A DNA stretch of 64,000 bases, taken from UBA4636 sp045534575 (GTDB taxonomy: Bacteria; Bacillota; Clostridia; Christensenellales; Borkfalkiaceae). The stretch is taken from assembly GCA_045534575.1 (NCBI GenBank), contig JAZSJZ010000001.1, forward strand, positions 167,953 through 231,952, in the 5' to 3' direction. Within the stretch, counting starts at the first letter, position 1. Each line of letters begins with the position of its first letter. Position numbers and translations under genes: made by a program. This document shows positions 33,242 to 42,700 of this stretch, piece after piece. A model generated the notes under the pieces. It saw only the letters and a program-made list of their open reading frames with translations, ran no database searches and was not told where the DNA came from.

Positions 33242-33264
33242 CGGGCTTATAGCCTGACTTTTTG
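33240..33264 (-). repeat. recurrent TATAA-GCCCG-TTA element
   Basis: AACGGGCTTATAGCCTGACT followed by TTTT, beginning inside the stop codon of the PucR-like gene. GGCT-TAT-AGCC can form a small hairpin. Confidence 0.55.
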
Positions 33265-33281
33265 AAATTTAGGGGGTAATT

Positions 33282-34568
33282 ATGAAGTTTGATTCTAAGA
33301 AAACTAAAATTTTGTTCATAATAAACTGCATTTTAATATCTGCAATTATTTTTATGGGTGGTTTTTGGGTTTCAAGACTAGCGCTTGATGACGATATTGA
33401 AACGATAACCTATATTTTAGATATGTATAAAAAGCATTATTTTTACGAAGAAGAGGACGTTGTTGGTATTTTTGAGAACAGCCTTCTCGACCAGTATTCC
33501 GATTATTACACAAAAGAAGAATATGACGAAATTCAAAAGCAAAACTCAGGCGTTAGGTTTGGCATTGGTATGGTTATCAATCAGGACCTTGAAGTTATTG
33601 AGGTTTACGGAAATTCCCCAGCGCAAAACGCAAACATCGGTTTTGGCGACAAAATTCTTGCCATAAAACTTCCAAACGCTAGCGAGTTTATTGAAGTTTC
33701 TAACCTTAATGATTTTAACGCGCAATACGATTTAGTTGCAAACAACGCCGAGTTTTCGTTTAAGTATTTAAAGGACGGCGAAGAGAAAATAACTTCTCTA
33801 GAGCGAAAAGACTATTTAAGGTCGTTCGTAAAATACTATGACGATAGTGGTGAGTGGAGTTTTTCTAACGCAAACGGCAATATGCAGTTTTTAAAAATCA
33901 ACCAAAATAAGTGTTATGACGTTTCAACTAATTTAAAAGTTGGCGTTATTAAATACGACGGTTTCTCTGGCGATAGTAACGGACTAGACGGAAGCGCCGG
34001 GCAGTTTGAAAAAGCGCTTGAAAAGTTTAAAGAAAACGGAAAAACTAAACTCATTTTAGATTTGAGAAATAATGGTGGTGGCTTTATTAGCATTTTAGAA
34101 AAAGTTTCGGCTCATCTTATCGAGGCTGAGCAAGGCGCAAGAGTGCCTATCAGCATTATAAGAGATAAACACGGAAACGAGCGTATCGATAAAAGCGCAA
34201 GGGTAGATTCTAATAAATTCGGCTTTGAACAAATTATTGTTTTAGCAAACGTAAATACAGCCTCTGCTAGCGAATCGTTAATCGGCGCGCTTTTAGATTA
34301 TGACGCTTCTAATAAAGTTAAAGTCGTTCTTGAGGGCTATAGCGCAAACGGCACTACCTATTATAGAACTTACGGCAAAGGCATTATGCAAACAACATTT
34401 TCAAAAATTACTGGCGAAGCAATAAAACTTACCACCGCCCAGCTTCACTGGCCACTTTCAAACATTTGTATTCATAACGTTGGCGTAACGAAAGAACTTG
34501 GCGAGAAGATTGTTGAAGAAAGTTCGTCTGGCTCGTGTTTTAGCGATGCACTAGCGCTTTGCAACTAG
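33282..34568 (+). CDS. S41 family C-terminal processing peptidase
   Basis: A 428-residue membrane-anchored protease. One signal-anchor helix (about 8-30) is followed by the S41 N-terminal region (ILDMYKKHYFYEE, LLDQYSDYYTKEEYDEIQ), a PDZ-like domain (about 88-165; VEVYGNSPAQNANIGFGDKI-like pattern, IEVYGNSPAQNANIGFGD) and the peptidase core. The catalytic serine is in NTASASESLIGALL and the lysine in RTYGKGIMQT. The active site should face outside. A strong GGGGG ribosome site precedes the ATG. CtpA-type enzymes process or degrade exported proteins; the target is not evident. Confidence 0.93.
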   Translation: MKFDSKKTKILFIINCILISAIIFMGGFWVSRLALDDDIETITYILDMYKKHYFYEEEDVVGIFENSLLDQYSDYYTKEEYDEIQKQNSGVRFGIGMVINQDLEVIEVYGNSPAQNANIGFGDKILAIKLPNASEFIEVSNLNDFNAQYDLVANNAEFSFKYLKDGEEKITSLERKDYLRSFVKYYDDSGEWSFSNANGNMQFLKINQNKCYDVSTNLKVGVIKYDGFSGDSNGLDGSAGQFEKALEKFKENGKTKLILDLRNNGGGFISILEKVSAHLIEAEQGARVPISIIRDKHGNERIDKSARVDSNKFGFEQIIVLANVNTASASESLIGALLDYDASNKVKVVLEGYSANGTTYYRTYGKGIMQTTFSKITGEAIKLTTAQLHWPLSNICIHNVGVTKELGEKIVEESSSGSCFSDALALCN

Positions 34569-34599
34569 AAAAAAAGTTGTGCGCCGTGGCGCACAACTT
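34566..34599 (-). terminator. intrinsic terminator (minus strand) between convergent genes
   Basis: Stem AAGTTGTGCGCC / GGCGCACAACTT (34574-34599) with eight T on the minus strand. It also separates the S41 protease transcript. Confidence 0.88.
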
Positions 34600-34604
34600 A
34601 AATG

Positions 34605-35018
34605 CTAATATTCTTGCAAAAAAAGGTCTATAAAATCAACGTTATTATCACCAAAATCTTCATCTAAATTTTTAGAAAAACACTCGTTTTCGGTGCTATA
34701 GGCGGGCTTTTCGTCAAAATTTGATAAATTATTTGAACAATTTTCATCTATTCTACCTTCGCAAATTTGCGGGGGTAGTTTTTTTTGAAAAAAATATGTA
34801 ATTAAAACGGGAATAAGCGCAGGCAAAATTTCTTTAAACTGAATTTCGCCCCGTGCAATTTTCGGCACGACTTGAACAACGCTATAAAGCGCTTCACCGT
34901 CAAGGTTGAACGCTGGAGCGATTGATAAAACCACGTCTTTATTAAACACCTCGTTTAAAAATTCGGGGTTAGTAGAAAAAAGATTTTTTAAATAGTTAAT
35001 AAGTTCATTTAAATTCAT
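34605..35018 (-). CDS. uncharacterised 137-residue protein
   Basis: I do not recognise this protein. The N-terminal ~75 residues are helical (MNLNELINYLKNLFSTNPEF; SVVQVVPKIARGEIQFKEIL), with a hydrophobic stretch ILPALIPVLITYFF (about 64-77) too short to be a sure membrane helix. The C-terminal part is acidic and Asn-rich, probably disordered. It is divergent from the small gene at 35083 and shares a 64-base spacer with it that holds an imperfect dyad (AACTAA/TTAGTT near 35040-35056). A terminator follows directly. Confidence 0.6.
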   Translation of the reverse strand: MNLNELINYLKNLFSTNPEFLNEVFNKDVVLSIAPAFNLDGEALYSVVQVVPKIARGEIQFKEILPALIPVLITYFFQKKLPPQICEGRIDENCSNNLSNFDEKPAYSTENECFSKNLDEDFGDNNVDFIDLFLQEY

Positions 35019-35082
35019 AATATCACCAAGTTAATAGCAAACTAATAAGTTAGTTGCATACAATAAAAGAGGAGATTTTAAG

Positions 35083-35376
35083 ATGAAGTTTAGCGATTAT
35101 TCCCAAAATGAAAGCAAAAACAAGGCAAAGGGGCAAGAGGAAAACAAACTTCCGCCTCAAGCCAAGATGTTGCTCCGTGCATTTATTAAAGACTACGAGG
35201 GCAAAAGTGAAGATGAGCTTATTCAAAAAATCGTTGAAACGGCTAAAAAGAATAAAGCGGAAGGCAAGTTAACTAATAGCGATATCGACAATTTTTATCA
35301 AATGCTCGCTCCTTTAGTAGATGCTAATATGCGCAAAAAGTTAGATAGCGTTGTAAAAACCATAAAAGAATGTTAG
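35083..35376 (+). CDS. uncharacterised 97-residue helical protein
   Basis: I do not recognise this protein. It is small, charged and helical, with a disordered N-terminal third (SQNESKNKAKGQEENK) and then LPPQAKMLLRAFIKDYEG, LIQKIVETAKKNKAEGKLT and FYQMLAPLVDANMRKKLDS. LPPQ also appears in the divergent 34605 product. Strong GAGGAG ribosome site. It overlaps the converging desulfurase gene by four bases at the 3' end. Function unknown. Confidence 0.65.
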   Translation: MKFSDYSQNESKNKAKGQEENKLPPQAKMLLRAFIKDYEGKSEDELIQKIVETAKKNKAEGKLTNSDIDNFYQMLAPLVDANMRKKLDSVVKTIKEC

Positions 35377-36515
35377 GTTTTGAGGGTTTGATAGTTTTTA
35401 ACAATGCTCTCTACCGCTAAAACAAACGTTTCAATCTCGCTGAAGGTGTTAAACGGCGAAAAACTTGCTCTAACTAACCCGTTTTCACTAGTTTTTAACT
35501 CTTTGTGAATAAGCGGTGCGCAGTGAAATCCGCCTCGAGTGCAAATTCCAAATTCGGTTGATAAAATTTCGGCAATATCAACTGAATACTCGTCGTAAAC
35601 GCTGAACGATACAATGCCGAACGGGTTTTTAGCCGAATAAACTTTAACGCCCCTAATTTTATTTAATGCATTAACGGCGAATAAAGTGTAATCCAAAAGA
35701 GCTTTTTGGCTTGAAGGCATATGCTCTTGAACAAAATCGAGCGATTTTTCTAGGCTTGCAATGGCAGGAAGTGGCAAAGTTCCCGCTTCTAAAAGTTCAG
35801 GATAGCACGAAGGCACTTTTTCAAAACTTTCCGTTCCGCTTCCACCAAATAAAAGTGGCGAAATTGAAACGTCGTCTAAAAAAATGAGAGCCCCAACGCC
35901 TTGAGATGCTAAAAGACCTTTATGCGCTGGCACGCATAGGCAAGATACGCCATATTTTTTCATATCAATAGGCGCGTGCCCAGCAATTTGCGCTCCGTCC
36001 AAAATAACGGGCACGCCCTTCTCTTTTAGGAAAAGGCAAATCTTCTTCCACTCGTTCTCATAGCCTGTTACGTTAGATACGGCGTTTAACACGACGAAAT
36101 CAGTCTTATCGGTTATAAGCGGAGCAATATCTTCAAGCGTGATAAAAGGCTTATTGCTCATATGCGCAAACTTTAATTTAACGCCCCGTCTTTCGAGCTC
36201 ATAAAGAGGGCGAAGAACGCTGTTGTGTTCGGTAACGGTGGTAACGACCTCGCCGTTTTTTGACTTTAGCCCAAAAATTGCAAGGTTTAACGCCATAGTG
36301 CAACCAGAAGTAAAAACAACTCTTGAAACGTTTCCGTTGTTGAAAAATGAAGATAATTTTTTTCTTGCTTCATAAATTTTTTGGCTTGCCCCGATAGATA
36401 GCGAGTGCGAACTTCTTCCAGCGTTCACAGAAAGGTTTTTAAGGCAAAAAACGCTTGCTTCAATGCTAGAAGATGGCTTAAAAAAAGATGATGCTGAGTT
36501 ATCGAGATAAATCAC
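35373..36515 (-). CDS. class V aminotransferase-fold cysteine desulfurase family protein
   Basis: A 380-residue PLP enzyme. It begins IYLDNSASSFFKP, has TSGCTMALNLAIF, TEHNSVLRPL, LDGAQIAGHAPID, the PLP lysine in VPAHKGLLASQG and the active Cys region TRGGFHCAP. This pattern fits the EF2568-like desulfurase family associated with selenium genes rather than IscS. I use a GTG start at 36515 (GGGGG eight bases upstream); a longer frame to 36935 exists but its extra 140 residues are unlike the family and lie opposite the DUF3343 gene. The DUF3343 neighbour supports sulfur or selenium transfer. No selD is in the window. Confidence 0.88.
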   Translation of the reverse strand: MIYLDNSASSFFKPSSSIEASVFCLKNLSVNAGRSSHSLSIGASQKIYEARKKLSSFFNNGNVSRVVFTSGCTMALNLAIFGLKSKNGEVVTTVTEHNSVLRPLYELERRGVKLKFAHMSNKPFITLEDIAPLITDKTDFVVLNAVSNVTGYENEWKKICLFLKEKGVPVILDGAQIAGHAPIDMKKYGVSCLCVPAHKGLLASQGVGALIFLDDVSISPLLFGGSGTESFEKVPSCYPELLEAGTLPLPAIASLEKSLDFVQEHMPSSQKALLDYTLFAVNALNKIRGVKVYSAKNPFGIVSFSVYDEYSVDIAEILSTEFGICTRGGFHCAPLIHKELKTSENGLVRASFSPFNTFSEIETFVLAVESIVKNYQTLKT

Positions 36516-36636
36516 ACAATTAACCCCCAAATGGTAATATATTGATAATAGATAATTTATTAAACTTTTCGCCAAAAAATGCCAAAATAAAAAAAGGCGT
36601 GGCGAATAATTAGAAAAACGAGCAATGAGGTAAAAG

Positions 36637-36900
36637 ATGAAAACGATAATAGCAGTTTTTAAAAGCAAGCCCGAGGTTATGCGCTTTATCGAAAAAATGA
36701 TATATTTCGGCGCGAGAGCGCAAACTACGGGCACTCCAAAAGAAGCAAAAATCGGTTGCGGAATATCCGCGCGGTTTGAATATAGGAATTTAAGCGTTGC
36801 TAAAAAAGTTTTGGCGGAAGGTAGATTTGAAGGCTTCCACGAAGCGTATTTAATCGAAACAAACGGAATTAGAGTTTCCAAACGCAAAATTTTTCTATAA
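36637..36900 (+). CDS. DUF3343 family putative Se/S carrier-like protein
   Basis: An 87-residue cytoplasmic protein resembling DUF3343: IIAVFKSKPEVMRFIEKMIYFG at the N-terminus, then TTGTPKEAKIGCGISARFEY with the single conserved Cys (about residue 48). The family is described as a putative selenium or sulfur carrier and often lies beside EF2568-like desulfurases, as here in divergent orientation. Ribosome site GAGGTA. The shared context suggests the desulfurase delivers S or Se to this protein; inference. Confidence 0.8.
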   Translation: MKTIIAVFKSKPEVMRFIEKMIYFGARAQTTGTPKEAKIGCGISARFEYRNLSVAKKVLAEGRFEGFHEAYLIETNGIRVSKRKIFL

Positions 36901-36923
36901 AAAAACTTAAAACTAAAAAAATT

Positions 36924-36949
36924 AAGCCTCAACAAATTTTGTGGGGCTT
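36924..36949 (+). terminator. possible terminator after the DUF3343 gene
   Basis: AAGCCTCAAC / GTGGGGCTT hairpin with an AT-rich loop. The plus-strand T-run is weak; the stronger one is on the minus strand. Confidence 0.4.
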
Positions 36950-36956
36950 AAAATTA

Positions 36957-36985
36957 TTGAAATTTAATTTTTTTTGTGTTACAAT
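36957..36985 (+). promoter_or_regulatory. promoter of nth
   Basis: TTGAAA (36957-36962), 17-base spacer, TACAAT (36980-36985). Confidence 0.65.
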
Positions 36986-37007
36986 AAGAAAAAATAAAAA
37001 ATAGATT

Positions 37008-37631
37008 ATGAAAAAACAAGTCGTTAACGAAGTTATAGCGAGGCTTTCTAGGCTTTATCCCAACCCTAAGCCCGAACTTGAATACACAACTGAATTCGAA
37101 CTTTTAATAGCCGTAATTTTGTCTGCTCAGTGCACGGACAAGCGTGTGAATTTGGTAACTAAAGATCTTTTTAAAAACTATAACACGCCAAGTAAAATGC
37201 TTTCCTTATCGCAAGAGCAATTAGAAAAGATTATTAAATCTTGCGGGCTTTATAGAACCAAAGCCAAAAACATTTTATCGTGCTGTAAAGATTTGGTGGA
37301 AAAATTTGGCGAAAAAGTGCCACAAAATCGAAAAGACTTGCAATCTTTAAAAGGCGTTGGAAGAAAGACGGCAAACGTTGTTTTATCGGTTCTGTTCGGT
37401 GAAAACGTTATTGCGGTTGATACTCACGTTTTTAGAGTTTCAAGGAGAATTGGCTTATCGAAAGGAACAAATCCACTTGCTGTTGAAAAGGACTTAACCT
37501 ACGCAATAGATAGCGAAAAACTTGGCGAAGTTCACCACTATCTTATCTTTCACGGTCGAAGAGTTTGCACGGCAAAAAAGCCAAATTGCGCCGAGTGTGC
37601 TCTTTTTGATGTTTGCGAGAAAAATTTATAA
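37008..37631 (+). CDS. nth: endonuclease III (DNA glycosylase/AP lyase)
   Basis: A 207-residue base-excision repair enzyme removing oxidised pyrimidines. It has the helix-hairpin-helix LQSLKGVGRKTANVVLS (catalytic Lys about residue 121), the catalytic Asp in IAVDTHVFRVSRR and a C-terminal 4Fe-4S loop with the spacing C-x6-C-x2-C-x5-C (VCTAKKPNCAECALFDVC). Length is typical. The codons for VNEVIA near the start contain a sequence nearly identical to a recurrent intergenic element (GTTAACGAAGTTATAG, about 37022-37037). No clear ribosome site. Confidence 0.97.
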   Translation: MKKQVVNEVIARLSRLYPNPKPELEYTTEFELLIAVILSAQCTDKRVNLVTKDLFKNYNTPSKMLSLSQEQLEKIIKSCGLYRTKAKNILSCCKDLVEKFGEKVPQNRKDLQSLKGVGRKTANVVLSVLFGENVIAVDTHVFRVSRRIGLSKGTNPLAVEKDLTYAIDSEKLGEVHHYLIFHGRRVCTAKKPNCAECALFDVCEKNL

Positions 37632-37633
37632 AA

Positions 37634-37656
37634 GCCTGCCTATAAGCCCGTTAACG
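37634..37656 (+). repeat. recurrent TATAA-GCCCG-TTA element
   Basis: GCCTGCCTATAAGCCCGTTA followed by ACG, three bases after the nth stop. Confidence 0.6.
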
Positions 37657-37707
37657 CGTAAAAATCAATCCAAAAATAACAAAAAATTTCAATTTTTTAG
37701 GTGAAAA

Positions 37708-38967
37708 ATGTTCGTAGATAAACGAGATATCATAATTAAATCTGGCAACGGAGGCGACGGAGCAACAAGTTTTATTCGCTATAAAGGCGTTTCCAACGGC
37801 GGGCCTGACGGTGGCGACGGAGGAAAGGGCGGTAGCGTTTATTTTGTTGGCGATAGAAGAAAGGTTAGCCTTATTGATTTTGAGTATAAGAAAAAATACG
37901 TTGCTAAAGACGGGGCAAAAGGCGGACCTAAAAAGTGCTACGGCGCAGACGGGGACGACCTTGTTATCGTTGTGCCACTTGGCACGGTTATTAAAGATAA
38001 AGAAACGGGCAGAGTGCTTTGCGATATTTTCTTTGAAGGCGAGAAAAAACTCGTTATGCAAGGCGGAATGGGTGGCAAAGGAAACGTTAAGTTCTGCACT
38101 TCAAGAAGGCACGCGCCAGCGTTTTCGCAAAAAGGCGTGGTAACAAAGCCAAAAGTTGTAACGCTAGAGCTTAAAACTATTGCAGACGTTGGTCTTTTAG
38201 GTTTTCCAAACGTAGGAAAATCAACGCTTCTTTCAAAAATTTCGGGCGCAAAGCCAAAGATTGCGGGCTATCACTTCACAACGCTCTCTCCAAATCTTGG
38301 CGTTGTTTCGCATTATGACGAGAGTTTCGTCGTTGCAGATATACCAGGGCTTATCGAGGGCGCATCTCAAGGCGCGGGGCTTGGGCATGAGTTTTTAAGG
38401 CACATTGAAAGAACGAGAATGCTCGTGCACCTTGTTGACGTTTCGGGAAGTGAAGGAAGAGACCCCGTTGAAGATTATAAAAAAATCAACAAGGAACTCA
38501 AAGATTATAGCAAAGAACTTGCAAAAGTTCCGCAAATCGTCGTAGCAAATAAAATTGACCTAATGGAAGATAACGAAAACCTTAAAAAGCTCAAAAAAGC
38601 CGTAAAGGGTAAGGTTTTTGAAATTTCTGCTATGAACGCCGAGGGCTTAGCGCCACTTTTAGATGAAATTAGTAACGTTCTAAAAACGTTGCCACCGCTA
38701 AAGCCAATGGAAATTGAAGAATACGTTTACGAACGAGAAGACGAGAATAGTTTTGAAATTATCAAAGAAGCCGAAGGCGTGTTCGTGGTAATAGGCCCGC
38801 TCGTTGACCTTTTATCTAGAAACGTTGTTTTAGATGATATGGATTCTTTAAACTATATGCAACGCACCTTAAAACAAAAGGGTGTTTTCAAAGCCTTAAA
38901 AGACGCTGGTGTTAAAGATAACGACACTGTTGTTATCGGTGAAATTGAGTTTGATTTTATTGATTAG
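37708..38967 (+). CDS. obgE: GTPase ObgE/CgtA
   Basis: A 419-residue essential GTPase involved in late 50S ribosome assembly and stress signalling. It has the glycine-rich Obg domain (KSGNGGDGATSFIRYKGVSN and GGPDGGDGGKGGSVYF), the G domain with GFPNVGKSTLLSKISGAKPK (G1), DIPGLIEGA (G3), NKIDLME (G4) and SAMNAEG (G5), and the Obg C-terminal domain (about 345-419). Next in line is yhbY, another ribosome-assembly protein, as in many bacteria. Assignment is certain. Confidence 0.98.
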   Translation: MFVDKRDIIIKSGNGGDGATSFIRYKGVSNGGPDGGDGGKGGSVYFVGDRRKVSLIDFEYKKKYVAKDGAKGGPKKCYGADGDDLVIVVPLGTVIKDKETGRVLCDIFFEGEKKLVMQGGMGGKGNVKFCTSRRHAPAFSQKGVVTKPKVVTLELKTIADVGLLGFPNVGKSTLLSKISGAKPKIAGYHFTTLSPNLGVVSHYDESFVVADIPGLIEGASQGAGLGHEFLRHIERTRMLVHLVDVSGSEGRDPVEDYKKINKELKDYSKELAKVPQIVVANKIDLMEDNENLKKLKKAVKGKVFEISAMNAEGLAPLLDEISNVLKTLPPLKPMEIEEYVYEREDENSFEIIKEAEGVFVVIGPLVDLLSRNVVLDDMDSLNYMQRTLKQKGVFKALKDAGVKDNDTVVIGEIEFDFID

Positions 38968-39000
38968 TGCGCCTATAACTTCATTAAACGGCATTTTTTG
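38968..39000 (+). terminator. weak terminator after obgE with recurrent loop motif
   Basis: GCC / GGC stem around TATAACTTCATTAAAC, followed by ATTTTTT. Short stem, so read-through to yhbY is likely. Confidence 0.55.
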
Positions 39001-39041
39001 CTAAAATTTTTAAAAATTAAAACAATTTAGAGGAAATAAAA

Positions 39042-39335
39042 ATGTTTACTTCAAAACAAAGAAGCAATTTAAAAGCCATTGCTCAAAACCTAGAGCCTAT
39101 AACCCAAATTGGAAAAGGCGGAATTAGCGAAAACTTAATAGAAGCCGTTTCTCTTGCGTTAGCAAAAAGAGAACTTGTAAAAATTTCAGTTTTGCAAAAC
39201 GCTGAGGATGATGCTAAATCGCTAGCGGTGGAACTTGCCGAAAAAACTCAAAGCCAAGTAGTTTGCGTTATCGGTAAAAAAATTGTGCTATATAAATTTA
39301 GCGACAAAAAGGGTGTTGAGCATATCAAATTTTAA
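39042..39335 (+). CDS. yhbY: YhbY-like CRM-domain RNA-binding protein
   Basis: A 97-residue protein of the YhbY family, which binds pre-50S ribosomal particles. It shows the CRM pattern TSKQRSNLKAIAQNLEPI, QIGKGGISENLIEAVSLAL (the GxxG-type loop GKGG about residue 27) and VVCVIGKKIVLYKF at the C-terminus. It follows obgE with an intervening weak terminator-like element. Ribosome site AGAGGA. Very conserved small protein; assignment firm. Confidence 0.95.
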   Translation: MFTSKQRSNLKAIAQNLEPITQIGKGGISENLIEAVSLALAKRELVKISVLQNAEDDAKSLAVELAEKTQSQVVCVIGKKIVLYKFSDKKGVEHIKF

Positions 39336-39393
39336 TTAAGAAATTTGAAAATTTATAGTTTAATTTTAGAAAATAAAAACAAAAATTTTAAAC

Positions 39394-39432
39394 CGCTTGC
39401 AAAACAAAGAAAAAGTTGCAAGCGTTTTTTTT
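39394..39432 (+). terminator. intrinsic terminator after yhbY
   Basis: CGCTTGCAA / TTGCAAGCG stem (39394-39402 and 39416-39424) followed by TTTTTTTT. Confidence 0.9.
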
Positions 39433-39533
39433 GTGCCAAAAATCAGCAAAAAATCGCAATGTTTAACTAAAACTTGATAATTTTCACCAAAGTTATTAAA
39501 ATTTTTTGAAAGAGCAAAAAAACGGTAAAAACT

Positions 39534-39556
39534 AGCCTATAAGCCCGTTAACACGA
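39534..39556 (+). repeat. recurrent TATAA-GCCCG-TTA element in a gene-free stretch
   Basis: AGCCTATAAGCCCGTTAACA about 100 bases past the yhbY terminator. The rest of 39433-39628 is AT-rich with no other feature I can support. Confidence 0.55.
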
Positions 39557-39628
39557 TATTTTAACTTAAATATGAACTAAAAAACGACAACATAAATTTG
39601 GTCGGTAAAAATTTTTTTAAATTTCCTA

Positions 39629-39657
39629 TTGACAAAGTTTGCCTTTATTTATATAAT
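39629..39657 (+). promoter_or_regulatory. sigma-A promoter of the 1681-residue InlB-repeat gene
   Basis: TTGACA (39629-39634), 17-base spacer, TATAAT (39652-39657). The 80-base leader holds a small hairpin, ACGCACG-CCC-GTGCGT region (about 39669-39687). Confidence 0.85.
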
Positions 39658-39746
39658 AAATATGTTGCATAACGCACGCCCGTGCGTATATGCGAGAAAG
39701 TTAGTAAAAATTTTAATTGACTCTTTAAATTTTACAGGAGGTTAGT

Positions 39747-42700
39747 ATGTTAACTAAAAGGTCAAAAAGTTTATCGATAGCTGTTTTGGCAATCGTTATG
39801 TCGTTTGCATTAGCATTCGGCGTATTCAGTTTTGCTCCAACAGCTAGCGCAGCAACTGTAAATGGAACATATACTTCCATGACCACATCGGCTGATGGCA
39901 ACACAATCGAATGGTCATTTACAGGAAGTTCCGCTACGATTGCTCAAAAGGGCGCAACAACAGAAGATAACGGCTTAATTTTCGTTAGTACGAACGACGG
40001 AAAAATTTCAACCACATCTTCAGGCGTTATGGTTCTTCAATTAAAGAACACTGCATCTGTTTACATTCCAGTTCCAGCCGGTTTGCCTGGAACCCTTACT
40101 ATTACTGCAACTAGCGATACTAGCGGTAGAGAGGCTCACATTAACGGTGATTCTAGTAAAGCCGTTGTAATGGCGAAAGCCGGTTCTAGTTGCGATTACG
40201 ACGTTAGTGATATCGTAGCATATAACGGCAATGGCAGTTATATTCAATTATTATCCGTTTCAGACTTCAAGTTTGCTAAAATCAAAATTGTAGCAACGGC
40301 TCCGTCTTCATATGACGTTGCTTTCAATACCCAAGGCGGTAGCGAAGTTGCTGGAATGGATGACGTAGTAGCAGGCGGAAGCATTGCTCTTCCACAAGCG
40401 CCTACCAAAACTGGTTATGCGTTTGCTGGTTGGAACGTAAATGCAGACGGCAGTGGCGACGAACTTGCTGCAGGCTCACAAGTAGCAGTAAACGCTAACG
40501 TTACTTACTATGCAATTTGGACTGCTAACACTACAGCAATCACTATTGGCGAAGCTCCTTATACCGCAACTTATGGTCAAAAACTTGAAGGCGTTGAACC
40601 AGTGGCTGGCGAAGGCGTATTCCAAGGCTTCTTCACCGCTGAAGTTGACGGCGTTAAGATTTTTGACGATTTAGGCGCAGTTATTGCCGGCGTTGATGGT
40701 TACACTGATGCAGAAGGCAACTGGATTTACTGCGCAAACGAATCTAACGCATTAACTCTTTACGCTCAATTCTCTAACGAATGCGTAATCACTTTCGTTG
40801 CAGGCTTAGAAGGCGCAGTAGCACCAGAAGCCGTAACCATTGAAATTAACGGCGCTGCAAATCTTCCTGCCGCTCCTACTGGCGCAAAGGCTGGTTACAC
40901 CTTCCTCGGTTGGTATGAAAACGGCGCGCTTGTAGGCGTTGAAGGCGCAGAATATAGCGCAAGCGCAAACAGAACTTTCGTAGCAAACTGGTCGGTTGCA
41001 GTAACTTCGGTTGACCTTATCGAAATTACCGTAAATCAAGACGCAGTTTTCGAAATGCCAGCAAAAGTAGTTGCAAACTACGCTGACGGCACTATTGAAG
41101 TTCCTGTTACTTGGAACACTGAAATCAACACCGCTGTTGCTGGTTTATTCAAAGCAACGGGCGAATTAGAAAACGTAACTATCGATAATATCGTTTACGA
41201 AATTTCGGCTGGCTTAAAGGCTGAACTTCAAGTTAACGTTTACAAGAAAGTTGGCACTGTTTACACTGTTAACTTCGCAGTAAACGCCGCTGGTTACGAC
41301 GTTGTTTGGGCTGAAAGCAATATCGTTAAAGACGGTGTTGAAGTGGCTTTATCTAGCGACGTAACTTCAGACGAAACTCACCCACAAACTAAGCAAATGC
41401 TTAAAATTGCTGCTGGAAGCGCGCAAGCAATCACGCTTACTATTCCAGAAAACGTAACCGCAGGTTATATTAGAGTAAAAGCAGCAGCATACTCAACCGG
41501 CAAGAGCGGTTCATTAACAATCACTCCAGCTAGTGGCACTGCAGTTAGCGCAGATATTTCTGCAACGGCAGTAAACGACGCTGACGGCACTGAATACGCA
41601 GAAGCAACTGTAGCAACCGCAGAACTTCAATTAACTGCAGGTGGCACTTACTATATCGGTGCAGGCTCTGGCTCTAACATTTACGTAACTTCAATCGAAG
41701 TTTATGCAGACGCAACCGTATTCGAAGAAGTTGAATATTACACTGTTAAGTTCGACGCAAACTTCGATGGCGCTGAAAGCATTGAAGATATCACTTGGTG
41801 TGAAACTGACGAAGCTCCAGCACTTCCTACCATCGTTAGAGAAGGCTTTGAACTTCTCGGCTGGTTCAACGGCGACGAACTCGTTGAAACCTTATCTAAA
41901 GATTTACATACTTTCACTTTAACCGCAAAATGGTTAAGCGAAACTGCACTTGACGCAACTGAAGCCGTAAAGGTTGAAGAAGAAATCAACTACGGCGCAG
42001 ATTATGCTCTTCCAAGCGTAGTAACGGTTATCTTAGAAGATACCACTACCGCAGAAGTAGCTGTTAAGTGGATTGACGCAAACGTTAACAACAAAGATAT
42101 CGGCACGCTTCAAACTTTCACTGGCGTTTTATTCTCTGAAGAATATGACGTTAGAGCAATCACTGCAACTGCTGAAATCGTTGTTTTAGATACGAGAAAA
42201 GTAGTAACCGCTGTTGGCACTTACGAATTTGCAACCTTCTACGGCGTAGAAGTTAAACTTCCTGAAACAATCGAAGTAACCGTAGGCGAAGGCGCTGATG
42301 CTGAACTTGTTTCAATCAAAGTTGTTTGGGCTCCATATAACTGCGATTCTATCGAACCTATCACCGTTGTTGGTGAACTCGATGGTTCTGGTGATTATAA
42401 GGTTGAAGAAGTTTCTCAAGTTGAAGCAACCGTAAACGTAGAATTAGCACCACAAACCGCTAAATCAGTTAACTTTGCAGGTCTTGACGCATTATCAAAG
42501 ATTGCTTCTTTTGGTTATACAACTAGTGGCACAGCATCATTAAGCGCAGAAAACGGCTTAACCTTTGCTAGCAATAACGCAAGCGTATCGTTCACTGTTG
42601 TAAACGGCACGCAAATCGTATTCAACGCAAGCGCAACTAACGCAAAAGTATCTTTCTTCAACGCATTAGGCGAAAAAGTTGAGCAAGACGTTGTTGCAGG

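Noticed and set aside
36516..36935. N-terminal extension of the class V desulfurase frame (140 extra residues)
   Set aside because: It is hydrophobic, unlike the family, lacks a ribosome site and lies opposite the well-formed DUF3343 gene. A GTG at 36515 with GGGGG spacing fits the family start IYLDNSA.
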